8,554 nucleotides of DNA from an uncultured Oscillochloris sp. (GTDB lineage: Bacteria; Chloroflexota; Chloroflexia; Chloroflexales; Chloroflexaceae). The notes under the pieces are model-generated. The model saw only the letters and a program-made list of their open reading frames with translations, ran no database searches and was not told where the DNA came from. Of the stretch, positions 1 to 5,693 are shown piece by piece. The position numbers and the translations under genes are program-made. The stretch covers positions 1 to 8,554 of the forward strand of contig CAIRFY010000228.1 of NCBI GenBank assembly GCA_903877945.1. Direction: 5' to 3'. Numbering within the stretch: position 1 is the first letter of the stretch; each line of letters opens with the position of its first letter.

Positions 1-94
1 CGGGAGAGGGGGAGTCGGACGCATCCTGGTGCGGAATCTCCCCTCTCCCCGTGAGGGAGAGGGGCTGGGGGTGAGGGCCGGAGGGTGACTTTGC
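1..94 (+). repeat. Dispersed palindromic MITE-like repeat, partial copy R1
   Basis: This C/G-rich repeat is cut by the left window edge. It aligns with the reverse complement of 8404-8507, sharing the spacer around CGCATCCTG, the core arms CCCCTCTCCC and GGGAGAGGGG, and the right end GACTTTGC at 87-94. That right end is the terminal inverted repeat of the complete copy near the other end of the window. It carries no ORF that looks coding. Confidence 0.8.
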
Positions 95-189
95 AACAGC
101 CCTGACAAAGTGACAGGGAACGCAGTCTTCACCCCGGCGGTAGTGTAGCATAGAAGGCAATGGTGCCAGAGGGTGAGTCCAAGGCTGTT

Positions 190-265
190 GCAACGTCGTG
201 TGATCGCCGCTCAGCCCTCACCCCCCAGCCCCCTCTCCCCGTGAGGGAGAGGGGCTGGGGGTGAG
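190..265 (+). repeat. Dispersed palindromic repeat, half copy R2
   Basis: The left end GCAACGTC (190-197) is one base from the repeat's terminal sequence GCAAAGTC. The following ~40 bp match the reverse complement of 8505-8552. Positions 216-265 form a long imperfect hairpin: a CTCACC...CTCTCCC arm, a short CGTGA-type loop, then the complementary GGGAGAGG...GGTGAG arm, with two single-C bulges. The right half seen in the complete copy is missing here. Confidence 0.75.
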
Positions 266-298
266 TCTCTTCACCCGTTCCACACGTCCCTGGTGTGG

Positions 299-304
299 TA
301 GAAT
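299..304 (+). promoter_or_regulatory. Possible extended -10 promoter element
   Basis: TGGTAGAAT (296-304) resembles an extended -10 box (TGn before TAGAAT). No convincing -35 lies upstream. Transcription would begin near 311 and read into the isomerase gene at 480. The rest of 266-479 contains no other feature I can support apart from the small ORF at 317-505. Confidence 0.3.
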
Positions 305-316
305 GCCTCTTACCCA

Positions 317-505
317 ATGTACATTACTGTTCGGACACCTGCGCTGCATCAGGGTATCGCTCTGTTGCCTGATTCCCGTTCCCTGGAACCTAGCCTTACG
401 GCCCAGGCCAGCGTCTGGCATCCTAGTGCGATTGCCCTGGAACCTGAGGTCTTGTTTCAGAATCTAGAGGAGCTGCGTCGTGCTGATCGGTCTCTCTGCA
501 CTTAG
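317..505 (+). CDS. Possible small ORF, 62 codons, unrecognised
   Basis: I do not recognise this protein. It starts with ATG about 6 bases after the start point predicted from the TGGTAGAAT element, so it would be almost leaderless; no Shine-Dalgarno is visible. Codon choice is plausible but not strongly biased. It overlaps the first 26 bases of the isomerase gene in another frame, and that gene's ribosome site lies inside it. It could be a leader peptide or simply chance open frame; I lean to chance. Confidence 0.18.
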   Translation: MYITVRTPALHQGIALLPDSRSLEPSLTAQASVWHPSAIALEPEVLFQNLEELRRADRSLCT

Positions 506-1475
506 CTTCAGCTACCGTTGCGGCCTGATTGGTCGTGGCACCGGGCGGGTCACCGGACAGCCCCTCAGCATTGAGGAGATCATTGCGCTGACCGTCCGCG
601 CTGGTCTGCGCAGCGTTGAGTTTCCCCTCGACATGCTCCCTGACCTTAACCCCGAGCGGCTCGCCACCCTACGCGCCCGCCTTGTGGCATGCAACATCAT
701 CCCCGTTGTTGATAGCGATGTGGTCGATGTCGCGACCCTTGAGCGCCATATCCCCGCCGCCGCCGCTCTCGGCGCTCGCACCCTGCGGGTCACGGTCAGT
801 ACGGTTATCGAGGGTTGGCGCTCGCGCTTCATTGCCGACTGGGATCGCTACCTCGATGAGGTGATCTCCCGTCTGCGCGATGTGCGCCCGCTCGCCGAGC
901 GCTACGGAGTCTGCATCGCTGTCGAAAACCATCAGGATGCCACCTCCGACGATCTGCTGCGCATCGTTGATGCCGTTGGCGGCGAGAAGATCGGTGTCAC
1001 GTTCGACGCCACCAACGCCTTTATTGTCGCCGAAGATCCCCTCGCTATTATCGAGCGTCTCAGCCCGCACGTCCGCAACATCCACCTTTCCGACTACACC
1101 GTCTACCCCTCCGAGCAGGGCTGGCGCCTCGTGCGCTGCTCCCTGGGCGAGGGCAACATGAACCTGCGCCGCCTCTTCGCCGCGATAGAACGGTTCACCC
1201 CCGACGCCCCTTGTCAGATCGAACTCGTCAGCCACACCGCCCGTCACCTGCGCCTCTTCGCCGACGACTGGTGGCTCGGCTACCCCCCACGCGACATCCG
1301 TCAGATCCTGCCGGTTCTGCGCCAGTTTGCTCAGACATCCCGCTCGGTCGGCGATGAGTGGCGTACGCCCTGGGAGCGCGGTGCGGGCGAGGCCCAGAAC
1401 GGTTTCTACGAGGATCAGCAGTTTGCCTCTAGCGTCAACTACCTCCGCGCTATTGGTATTCTCCCACGTGTGTAG
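480..1475 (+). CDS. Sugar phosphate isomerase/epimerase family protein (xylose isomerase-like TIM barrel)
   Basis: 331 residues, a little longer than the usual 260-300 of this family. The start is GTG at 480, chosen because GAGGAG (467-472) sits 7 bases upstream. The barrel metal-ligand pattern is visible: E149 in IAVENH, D176 in VTFDATN, H202 in RNIHLSD and E248 in CQIELVSH, plus the family's LGEG loop at about 222-225. Family members are cytosolic, bind a divalent metal, and isomerise or epimerise keto-sugars, inositols or related compounds, or share the fold of AP endonuclease 2. The substrate cannot be told from sequence. About 50 residues beyond the barrel (roughly 285-331, rich in W, E and Q) form a C-terminal extension. 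The gene appears intact and probably monocistronic, as 177 bases separate it from the next gene. Confidence is high for the fold and low for the exact reaction. Confidence 0.85.
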   Translation: MLIGLSALSFSYRCGLIGRGTGRVTGQPLSIEEIIALTVRAGLRSVEFPLDMLPDLNPERLATLRARLVACNIIPVVDSDVVDVATLERHIPAAAALGARTLRVTVSTVIEGWRSRFIADWDRYLDEVISRLRDVRPLAERYGVCIAVENHQDATSDDLLRIVDAVGGEKIGVTFDATNAFIVAEDPLAIIERLSPHVRNIHLSDYTVYPSEQGWRLVRCSLGEGNMNLRRLFAAIERFTPDAPCQIELVSHTARHLRLFADDWWLGYPPRDIRQILPVLRQFAQTSRSVGDEWRTPWERGAGEAQNGFYEDQQFASSVNYLRAIGILPRV

Positions 1476-1652
1476 AGGCGGGAACCAGGATACTTAAAAA
1501 ATCCGCTTCCCTTCAACCACGCTATTCTTGAGCAGAAAAGATTAGGGGTTTTCCTAATAGCCACAGCCCATTGTGTCGGTTACACTTGGGCCATCACCTC
1601 GTAGCTTCATCGAATTAGCCTCAGGAAACCCGTGTCATGAAAGGAGCGAACA

Positions 1653-2192
1653 ATGGCTGACGACATCCTCGCCCTGACCCGCGCTATCCTGCCGACGACT
1701 CCGCCGCGCTGGACGAGCCTGGCCCAGCAGGTGCCCGCCGATCTGCTCACGCGCGCTCCGGCGCCGGGCGAGTGGTCGGCCCTGGAGTGCCTCCAGCACC
1801 TGGTCGATACCGAGCGCCTGGTCTTCCCGGTACGCATCCGCGCCCTGCTGGCCGGCCAGGACTTCCCGGCCTTCGACCCCGATGCCCAGGGCGACCTCCA
1901 GGCCGCGCCGTCTGGCCCCGCCGATCTGGCCGCGAGCTTCGCCGCCCTGCGGGCGGACAACCTGGCCCTGCTGGCCACGCTCACCCCGGCCGACCTTGAC
2001 CGGCAGGCGCGCCACGCCGAGCTGGGCATCGTCTCGCTGGGCGAGTTGCTGCACGAGTGGGTCGGCCACGACCTGATGCACACGATTCAGGCGGAGCGCG
2101 CGCTGCTCCAGCCCTTCATCCTCGGCTGCGGGCCGTGGCAATCCTACTTCCAGGATCATCTGGCTCAGAATCCTGCCTCGGGAGCGGCATGA
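1653..2192 (+). CDS. DinB family protein (DinB_2-like putative metalloenzyme)
   Basis: 179 residues, normal for the DinB/YfiT-like four-helix-bundle superfamily. The ATG at 1653 follows AAAGGAG (1640-1646) by 6 bases. The superfamily's metal-binding triad is visible as H49 (in LQHLVDTE) and H139 plus H143 (in GHDLMH), and the typical PAPGEWS motif with W41 precedes the first histidine. Related proteins include bacillithiol/mycothiol-dependent thiol transferases and stress-induced proteins of unknown role, all cytosolic. The stop overlaps the next start as ATGATG (2189-2194), so it was probably co-transcribed and translationally coupled with the aminotransferase. The 1476-1652 gap before it holds only a 6-bp ATTAGG/CCTAAT hairpin at 1541-1558 and no clear promoter. 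Confidence 0.85.
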   Translation: MADDILALTRAILPTTPPRWTSLAQQVPADLLTRAPAPGEWSALECLQHLVDTERLVFPVRIRALLAGQDFPAFDPDAQGDLQAAPSGPADLAASFAALRADNLALLATLTPADLDRQARHAELGIVSLGELLHEWVGHDLMHTIQAERALLQPFILGCGPWQSYFQDHLAQNPASGAA

Positions 2193-2710
2193 TGGCTATC
2201 CCTCCCTTCAAGCTGGAGCGCTACTTCGCCGCGTGGGAGTTTGTCTCCCCGTACCTGCTCTGTAGCTCAGATATCGAGGGCTGGGCGCTGGCCGACCTGC
2301 TGGCCCTGGCCGACAAGGACGGGCGCGCGCGCTGGGACGGGCTGTCGTTGGGCTACACCGAGTACCCCGGCCTGCCGGCGCTGCGCGCGGCCATCGCCGA
2401 GATCTACACCCAGGTGGCGCCCGATGAGATCCTCACCTTCGCCGGGGCATCGGAGGCGATCTTCGCCTTCATGCAGACCACCGTCGCTCCCGGCGACCAC
2501 GTGATCACCTGGTGGCCGGGCTACCAGTCGCTGGCGGAGGTCGCCCGCGCCCGCAGGGCCGACGTCACGCTGCTGCCGCTCCGTCACGACGAGGGCTGGG
2601 CTGCGGAATGCCGCTCAGCCGCTCGTCGGAGTGGCAATAGCCGCAAAGATGGCCGACATCGACAAGGATCTGCTCCTGGATCTCAACCGGGATATACGGG
2701 CGGCTCATGA
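2189..2710 (+). pseudogene. PLP-dependent aminotransferase class I/II, N-terminal fragment
   Basis: Translation begins at ATG 2189, overlapping the DinB stop. Residues 1-138 or so are a good fold-type I aminotransferase N-terminus: the FKLERYFA opening, the GYTEYPGLPALRAAIA helix, and the PLP-contacting AGASEAIF segment. After DEGWA at about 2602 the reading frame runs into antisense of an HNH endonuclease gene and ends at 2710 with 35 meaningless residues. Full-length relatives are about 370-390 residues; the missing part includes the catalytic lysine that binds PLP, so no activity is expected. The lesion is a junction with foreign DNA rather than a point mutation. Substrate is unknown. Confidence 0.8.
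2565..2708 (-). pseudogene. HNH endonuclease, N-terminal fragment
   Basis: Reading from ATG at 2708, the first 35 residues match the start of a common small HNH endonuclease: the SRPYIPVEIQ opening, then LCGYCHS with the CxxC zinc pair, then the ERLSGIP segment. In the full family the next residues contain the EIEH catalytic histidine. Here the gene ends at about 2603, just before that motif, and the frame continues into antisense of the aminotransferase until a stop at 2565. The start overlaps the upstream stop as ATGA (2705-2708), so it was the last gene of a minus-strand operon. No nuclease activity is possible from this remnant. Confidence 0.65.
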
Positions 2711-2911
2711 GGTGGGAACCGGCAGCTCGGCGAGCGTGGGCAGGTGGTGGCCACGGCTCTTGAGCAGCACGTAGGCGTGGGCCTTGCGGAGCGTCACCGC
2801 GTCGGCGTCCTGGGAAATCCGGGTGAGCCACTCCTGCCCCTCAGGCGTGAGCGTCCCATCCGCTTTGCGCTCACGCAGGACATCGTAGAGGGCCAGGGTG
2901 TCGCTATTCAT
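2705..2911 (-). CDS. Conserved hypothetical protein, probable C-terminal half of a split gene
   Basis: 68 residues from ATG 2911, overlapping the upstream stop by 8 bases (ATGAATAG) and the HNH start by ATGA. I recall relatives in which the preceding ribbon-helix-helix-like protein and this one are a single ~140-residue chain, with a joining segment like DEALW-IA-STMN. Here DEA is followed directly by sequence that reads RSTMNSD only in the other frame, which suggests a 13-14 base deletion near 2912-2922. The C-terminal block LRKAHAYVLLKSRGHHLPT is a helix plus a basic tail. Its function is unknown. It may be translated on its own by re-initiation at the overlapping start, or it may be dead. 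Confidence 0.5.
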   Translation of the reverse strand: MNSDTLALYDVLRERKADGTLTPEGQEWLTRISQDADAVTLRKAHAYVLLKSRGHHLPTLAELPVPTS

Positions 2912-3116
2912 GGTGCTGCGGCGCTTCGTCCGAGAGGTGGGTCATGGCGGCCAGCTCATCCTGAACCGCCTGGGGGAGGTCGGGCTCCGGCGTCGGGGGC
3001 AGGCTCTGCGCGAGGGTTTGGCGCACAACCGTATCGACCGACTGTGCGGCCGCGTGCGCGCGCTGCTCCAACTGCAGGTAGAGATCTTCGGGAACCTCAA
3101 TGGTTCGTGTCGTCAT
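2904..3116 (-). CDS. Ribbon-helix-helix/CopG-like small protein, probable N-terminal half of a split gene
   Basis: 70 residues. I chose ATG 3116 rather than upstream starts because GAGG lies about 5 bases before it and the MTTRTIEVPEDLYLQLEQ opening is a typical beta strand plus helix of ribbon-helix-helix antitoxin-like or plasmid-stability proteins. The remainder is acidic and proline-rich (PPTPEPDLP), then AVQDELAAMTHLSDEA, before an abrupt PQHHE end that looks frameshifted. It lies 13 bases downstream of the ancestral stop of the translocase remnant (3130-3132). If intact it would bind DNA and repress its own operon, but that is inference. Confidence 0.55.
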   Translation of the reverse strand: MTTRTIEVPEDLYLQLEQRAHAAAQSVDTVVRQTLAQSLPPTPEPDLPQAVQDELAAMTHLSDEAPQHHE

Positions 3117-3129
3117 CGATCCTCGCTTC

Positions 3130-3975
3130 CTACACCGGCTGTTCGACCTCAGCGAGATCCCGCTGGAGGCCAAGTGCTGCGTAAATTCGCTCCAGGCGCG
3201 CCTGCTTTTGTCCGCGCAATCTACCTGAAAGGGCGATCCGGTTTGGCGACTAGCCACGCTCCAGGTGTAAGAATTTTATCTGCTCGTCGTTGAGCGTACC
3301 ACCAGCGGTGAGCACCGCCGCGATTTCAGTGTCTCTTGGTGAGTCGGTATGCTGGTACGCCGCATTAGATTGCCTTGTACTACCACCGTACACCGTACCA
3401 GATCCTCCTGAAGCGACCGTATTTCCGGCGATTCCGGCGGGTGCATCTGCGTACGGTACGGTCTCACGAACACGCTGATCGGATGAGACATCCGAAAAAA
3501 GTGTTGACAGTTCATTCCCTGCTGCGGTTGCTTCAATGGCGGGATTGTGTCGTGGCAGCCGTGCAATGACCGCCTTCCGCTCCTCGACGGTCAGGTAGGG
3601 GATGCTCACCGACACGACATCGCGGTAGAAGCGGGCAGTGAAGCAGCCGCGCTCCGATAGCTCGGAGGGCGGGATGCCGCCGCGATCCTTGATCTCGGCG
3701 GTGGACATCCCCAGGTTCGGCTTGTCGGCATCACGGCTCACCTGGCCGCCGGCGATGGCCAGGCCAATCTGCCGATGCCAGCCGGTCTCCCAGTTCGACG
3801 CATCCTGCATCAGGATGCAGTAGCGGATGCCGCCCGCCAGGGCCGACGAGAGCTCGCGGGTGAGCCAGCTCTCCATCTCGCGGCCCAGTACCTTCTCTCG
3901 CAGCGACAGCTCGTTGATCACGACCCAGACCAGCGGCGGGCGCAGGTTCGCCGGGAGTTCCTCCCATATGGTCGT
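3130..3975 (-). pseudogene. FtsK/HerA-like DNA translocase ATPase, C-terminal part, interrupted by an amber codon
   Basis: The frame is open but has no true start; recognisable sequence begins at about 3966 with WEELPANLRPP. A Walker B-like strand follows (LVWVVINEL, about 3900-3930), then GGIRYCILMQDASNWETGW with the glutamine expected of FtsK/HerA sensor strands, and a GCFTARFYRDVVSVSIPYL segment typical of conjugative or plasmid translocases. A TAG at 3250-3252 ends the frame after HLERG, but the same frame continues in register with SPNRIALSGRLRGQKQ and LERIYAALGL to a natural stop at 3130-3132. DEQIKFLHLERG-W-SPNRIA reads like one helix-turn-helix tail, so TAG probably replaced a Trp TGG. 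The N-terminal half with the P-loop is absent. The ATPase would have moved DNA at the membrane or cell interior during element transfer or partition. The family call rests on memory of motifs. Confidence 0.5.
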
Positions 3976-3986
3976 TGTTCCTGTAG

Positions 3987-4016
3987 TTGATGAATCCGTG
4001 CGTGAGCGGCTATAAT
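3987..4016 (+). promoter_or_regulatory. Sigma-70-type promoter of mntA-hepT
   Basis: TTGATG (3987-3992), an 18-base spacer and a perfect TATAAT (4011-4016) predict a start near 4023, immediately ahead of the GGAGG ribosome site at 4023-4027. It lies just inside the junction with the translocase remnant, so the module kept its whole control region. Confidence 0.75.
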
Positions 4017-4035
4017 CAACGCGGAGGTGGTACCT

Positions 4036-4326
4036 ATGACAATCAGCACTGTCCTACACGAACAGCGCGAGACGATCACGCGGATCGCGGGCCGCCACGG
4101 CGTGACCCGCCTGCAAGTCTTTGGCTCTGTGGCTCGCGGCGAAGACATGCCGGAAAGCGATATCGACCTGTTGATTGAGACTGGGGCCGAGACCAGCGCC
4201 TGGTTTCCGGCTGGTCTCATCCTCGATCTCGAACAGTTGCTTGGCCGACGGGTCGAGGTGGTGACGGAGCGAGCGCTGCGCCCCGAGCTGCGTGAGCGGG
4301 TACTCCAGGAAGCTCGCCCCCTATGA
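4036..4326 (+). CDS. mntA: MntA-type nucleotidyltransferase antitoxin (MNT domain)
   Basis: 96 residues, normal for minimal nucleotidyltransferases. I chose ATG 4036 over the GTG at 4027 because GGAGG (4023-4027) is 8 bases upstream of it. The signature is FGSVARGE (29-36) followed by SDIDLLIE with D42 and D44, i.e. the GS...DxD metal site; the third acidic position is E74 in RRVEVV where Asp is often found. In characterised type VII systems MntA AMP-modifies a tyrosine of the HEPN partner HepT and so silences its RNase activity. The stop overlaps the next start as ATGA (4323-4326), the usual coupling of the pair. It appears intact although its partner is broken. Confidence 0.88.
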   Translation: MTISTVLHEQRETITRIAGRHGVTRLQVFGSVARGEDMPESDIDLLIETGAETSAWFPAGLILDLEQLLGRRVEVVTERALRPELRERVLQEARPL

Positions 4327-4661
4327 GAGACGACACCATCTATCTGCGCCATATTCTGGAGTGCATTCGGCGCATTGAGGATCACGTGGCTGGCGGGCGT
4401 GACCCCTTTTTTGCCTCTGACCTGCTGCAGGACGCGACGTTGCGCAATTTGCAGACCTTGTCGGAGGCGACGCAGCGCCTCTCCGACGCGGCGAAGGCGA
4501 CGTAACCGGATATCCCCTGGAAGGAGATCGCCGCGTTTCGGAATGTGCTCGTGCATAACTACCTCGGCATTGATCTGGAGCTGATCTGAACCGTCGTTCA
4601 TCGGGATCTTCCTCCGCTGAAACAGGCGGCCCAGGCTATCCTGAACCCACCTGCTGCCTAG
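4323..4661 (+). pseudogene. hepT: HepT-like HEPN RNase toxin with two in-frame stop codons
   Basis: The frame from ATG 4323 gives 112 codons to TAG 4659-4661, the usual HepT length, but is interrupted by TAA at 4503-4505 (codon 61) and TGA at 4587-4589 (codon 89). Both sides of each stop read as HEPN: RDDTIYLRHILE, then LRNLQTLSEATQRLS, then after the TAA PDIPWKEIAAFRNVLVHNY and, after the TGA, TVVHRDLPPLKQA. The catalytic RxxxxHxY motif (R73, H78, Y80) lies after the first stop, so the 60-residue product would lack the active site and the tyrosine that MntA modifies. No frameshift is needed, so these look like point mutations; the TGA probably replaced the Trp common there. Confidence 0.85.
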
Positions 4662-4680
4662 CTGCGATACCGCTGGCATC

Positions 4681-4709
4681 GGCCCTGCGGCACCCGGTGC
4701 CGCAGGGCC
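4681..4709. terminator. Perfect 14-bp hairpin between convergent units
   Basis: GGCCCTGCGGCACC and its exact complement are separated by a single C. There is no T-run on either side, so it is either a weak bidirectional terminator between hepT (+) and the DnaC-like remnant (-), or a protein-binding palindrome. Confidence 0.5.
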
Positions 4710-4715
4710 AGGTCG

Positions 4716-4886
4716 TTATAAGCGAGACCCCGCCGGTCGCTTCCGGTAATCCTCGGCGGCGACCCGCAGGATCTCCCCGCCGAACGCCAGCTGGTACATG
4801 CGTGAGAGTACCCAGGGATCCAGGCTGTCGGGTGCGCGGTTGCTGGTGATGATCGTCGGCAGCTCCTGGTTGTAGTAATCACCCGC
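4716..4886 (-). pseudogene. DnaC/DnaI-like ATPase, C-terminal fragment
   Basis: 57 codons open from an in-frame TAG (4887-4889) to the natural TAA at 4716-4718. The sequence DYYNQELPTIITSNRAP followed by LDPWVLSRM is the sensor-1 region and arginine-finger SRM of helicase-loader or IstB-like AAA+ ATPases, and RVAAEDYRKR is their usual C-terminus. About 180 N-terminal residues with Walker A and B are absent. Upstream DNA is a repeat-bearing gene in a different frame, so a deletion joined the two. It was probably the helicase loader of an element's replication module. Confidence 0.65.
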
Positions 4887-5235
4887 CTATGCGACTCTGG
4901 GGTCGCTTCATACGATCCCCGGATCGGATCATGCGACTCTGCCGTCGTATCGTGCGACCCCCGGATCGGATCATGCGACTCTGCCGTCGTATCATCGTCC
5001 GCATCAGGGGCACCATGCGATCCTGATGTCGCATCATCGTGGCTATCGGTCGCCTGCGCGGCATCCTGATGCGATCCCGGGATCGTGTCATACGATCCTG
5101 ATGTCGCATCGTCGGTCGCGCCGGGGATGCGGCGCAGCAGGGTCTGCACATCGGCCAGGGTGGCCTTGCCGGAGTTGAGCAGCGCCCGCAGCTCGGTCAG
5201 GACGGCGGTGTCAGGGGCGCTACGGGCGCTGGTGC
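4887..5235 (-). pseudogene. Protein with Ser-His-Asp heptad repeats, internal fragment
   Basis: The minus frame is open from beyond 5235 down to 4658, but only the part above about 4887 looks real. It begins with a helical segment, LTELRALLNSGKATLADVQ then LLRRIP, and passes into about ten seven-residue repeats of the type xTxGSHD (GSYDTIPGSHQ, TTAESHDPIRGSH, TTAESHDPIRGSY). Below 4887 the frame becomes antisense or off-frame DnaC, and above about 5235 it runs into an unrelated plus-strand gene. It is most likely the linker of an element replication or HTH protein that preceded a DnaC-like loader; that role is inferred from position only. No start codon of the original gene remains (the first GTG is 5149). 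Confidence 0.5.
4913..4996 (-). repeat. Two 42-bp tandem repeats inside the heptad-repeat gene
   Basis: Copies at 4913-4954 and 4955-4996 differ at only a few bases, and a 24-base partial copy precedes them (4889-4912). Each carries the near-palindrome CGATCCCCGGATCG (second copy CGACCCCCGGATCG). A perfect 14-bp version, CGATCCCGGGATCG, occurs at 5072-5085. Confidence 0.8.
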
Positions 5236-5245
5236 GCAGGCGGCG

Positions 5246-5662
5246 AGTATCTGTGTTGCTCCTGCGACCGCAGCGCCCGCGCAGACTGGCCAGATCCCGA
5301 GCCTGTCACTGATCATCCCCACGCTGGCACCGATCCCTACCATCACGGTTACGATTGTGCTCTCCGCATCCCTGGTGGTCTCGCCTGCACAGACCATGGT
5401 ATCGGCGCTGCTTGTTCCCGCTCAAGGCGCGGTGATCTGGTGTCAATCTGCGTTTGGTGTGAATGGGTTTGCGCGGGCGCAGACAGATGCAGCGCCTATC
5501 GTGGTAGGTGTGGCCTCTGCCTTTGGATGGATCACCGTCATTCAGGAAATCGGCCCGCTGGCGTGGATCATTCCTGCCTTGCTGATCACGATCCTCATTC
5601 GCGCAATTAAGCCGGTTATCTCAATCGTGAAGTATGTCAAGCAAATTATCCCATTCCAATAA
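5246..5662 (+). pseudogene. Membrane-protein C-terminal fragment, unrecognised
   Basis: The frame is open through the left junction and ends at TAA 5660-5662. Recognisable composition starts near AAPAQTGQIPS, followed by long hydrophobic stretches: LIIPTLAPIPTITVTIVLSA, then PIVVGVASAFGWITVIQEIG with LAWIIPALLITILIRAI, ending in a basic IVKYVKQIIPFQ tail. That predicts two or three membrane segments. The only in-frame starts are GTG 5357 and ATG 5396, neither with a convincing ribosome site, so the N-terminus appears to be missing. The following gene starts 31 bases later on the same strand, suggesting an old operon. Function unknown; a membrane component of a transfer apparatus is possible but unsupported. 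Confidence 0.45.
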
Positions 5663-5693
5663 CGATCCGCTATCAGTATTCAGTACATACAGG

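Noticed and set aside
1..265. CRISPR or clustered repeat array at the left end
   Set aside because: There are only one partial and one half copy of a palindromic interspersed element, with unequal spacing.
669..1247. 192-codon minus-strand ORF inside the isomerase gene
   Set aside because: It is antisense to a gene with intact metal-ligand motifs and has no family features of its own.
1541..1558. ATTAGG/CCTAAT hairpin as terminator of the isomerase gene
   Set aside because: It has only 6 bp, a 6-base loop and no following T-run; the evidence is too weak to list.
1607..2159. Long minus-strand ORFs opposite the DinB gene
   Set aside because: They are Arg/Ala/Ser-rich shadows created by GC-biased third positions; the plus strand has the conserved His triad and a ribosome site.
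4027..4035. GTG 4027 as start of mntA
   Set aside because: It overlaps the GGAGG ribosome site; ATG 4036 is correctly spaced.
4323..4661. Stop-codon recoding (TGA as Trp or selenocysteine) in hepT
   Set aside because: A TAA also interrupts the gene, no recoding hairpin was seen, and nearby intact genes use standard stops, so mutation is simpler.
4889..5110. CRISPR array
   Set aside because: The repeats are contiguous 21/42-bp units that preserve a reading frame, with no unique spacers of constant length and no cas genes.
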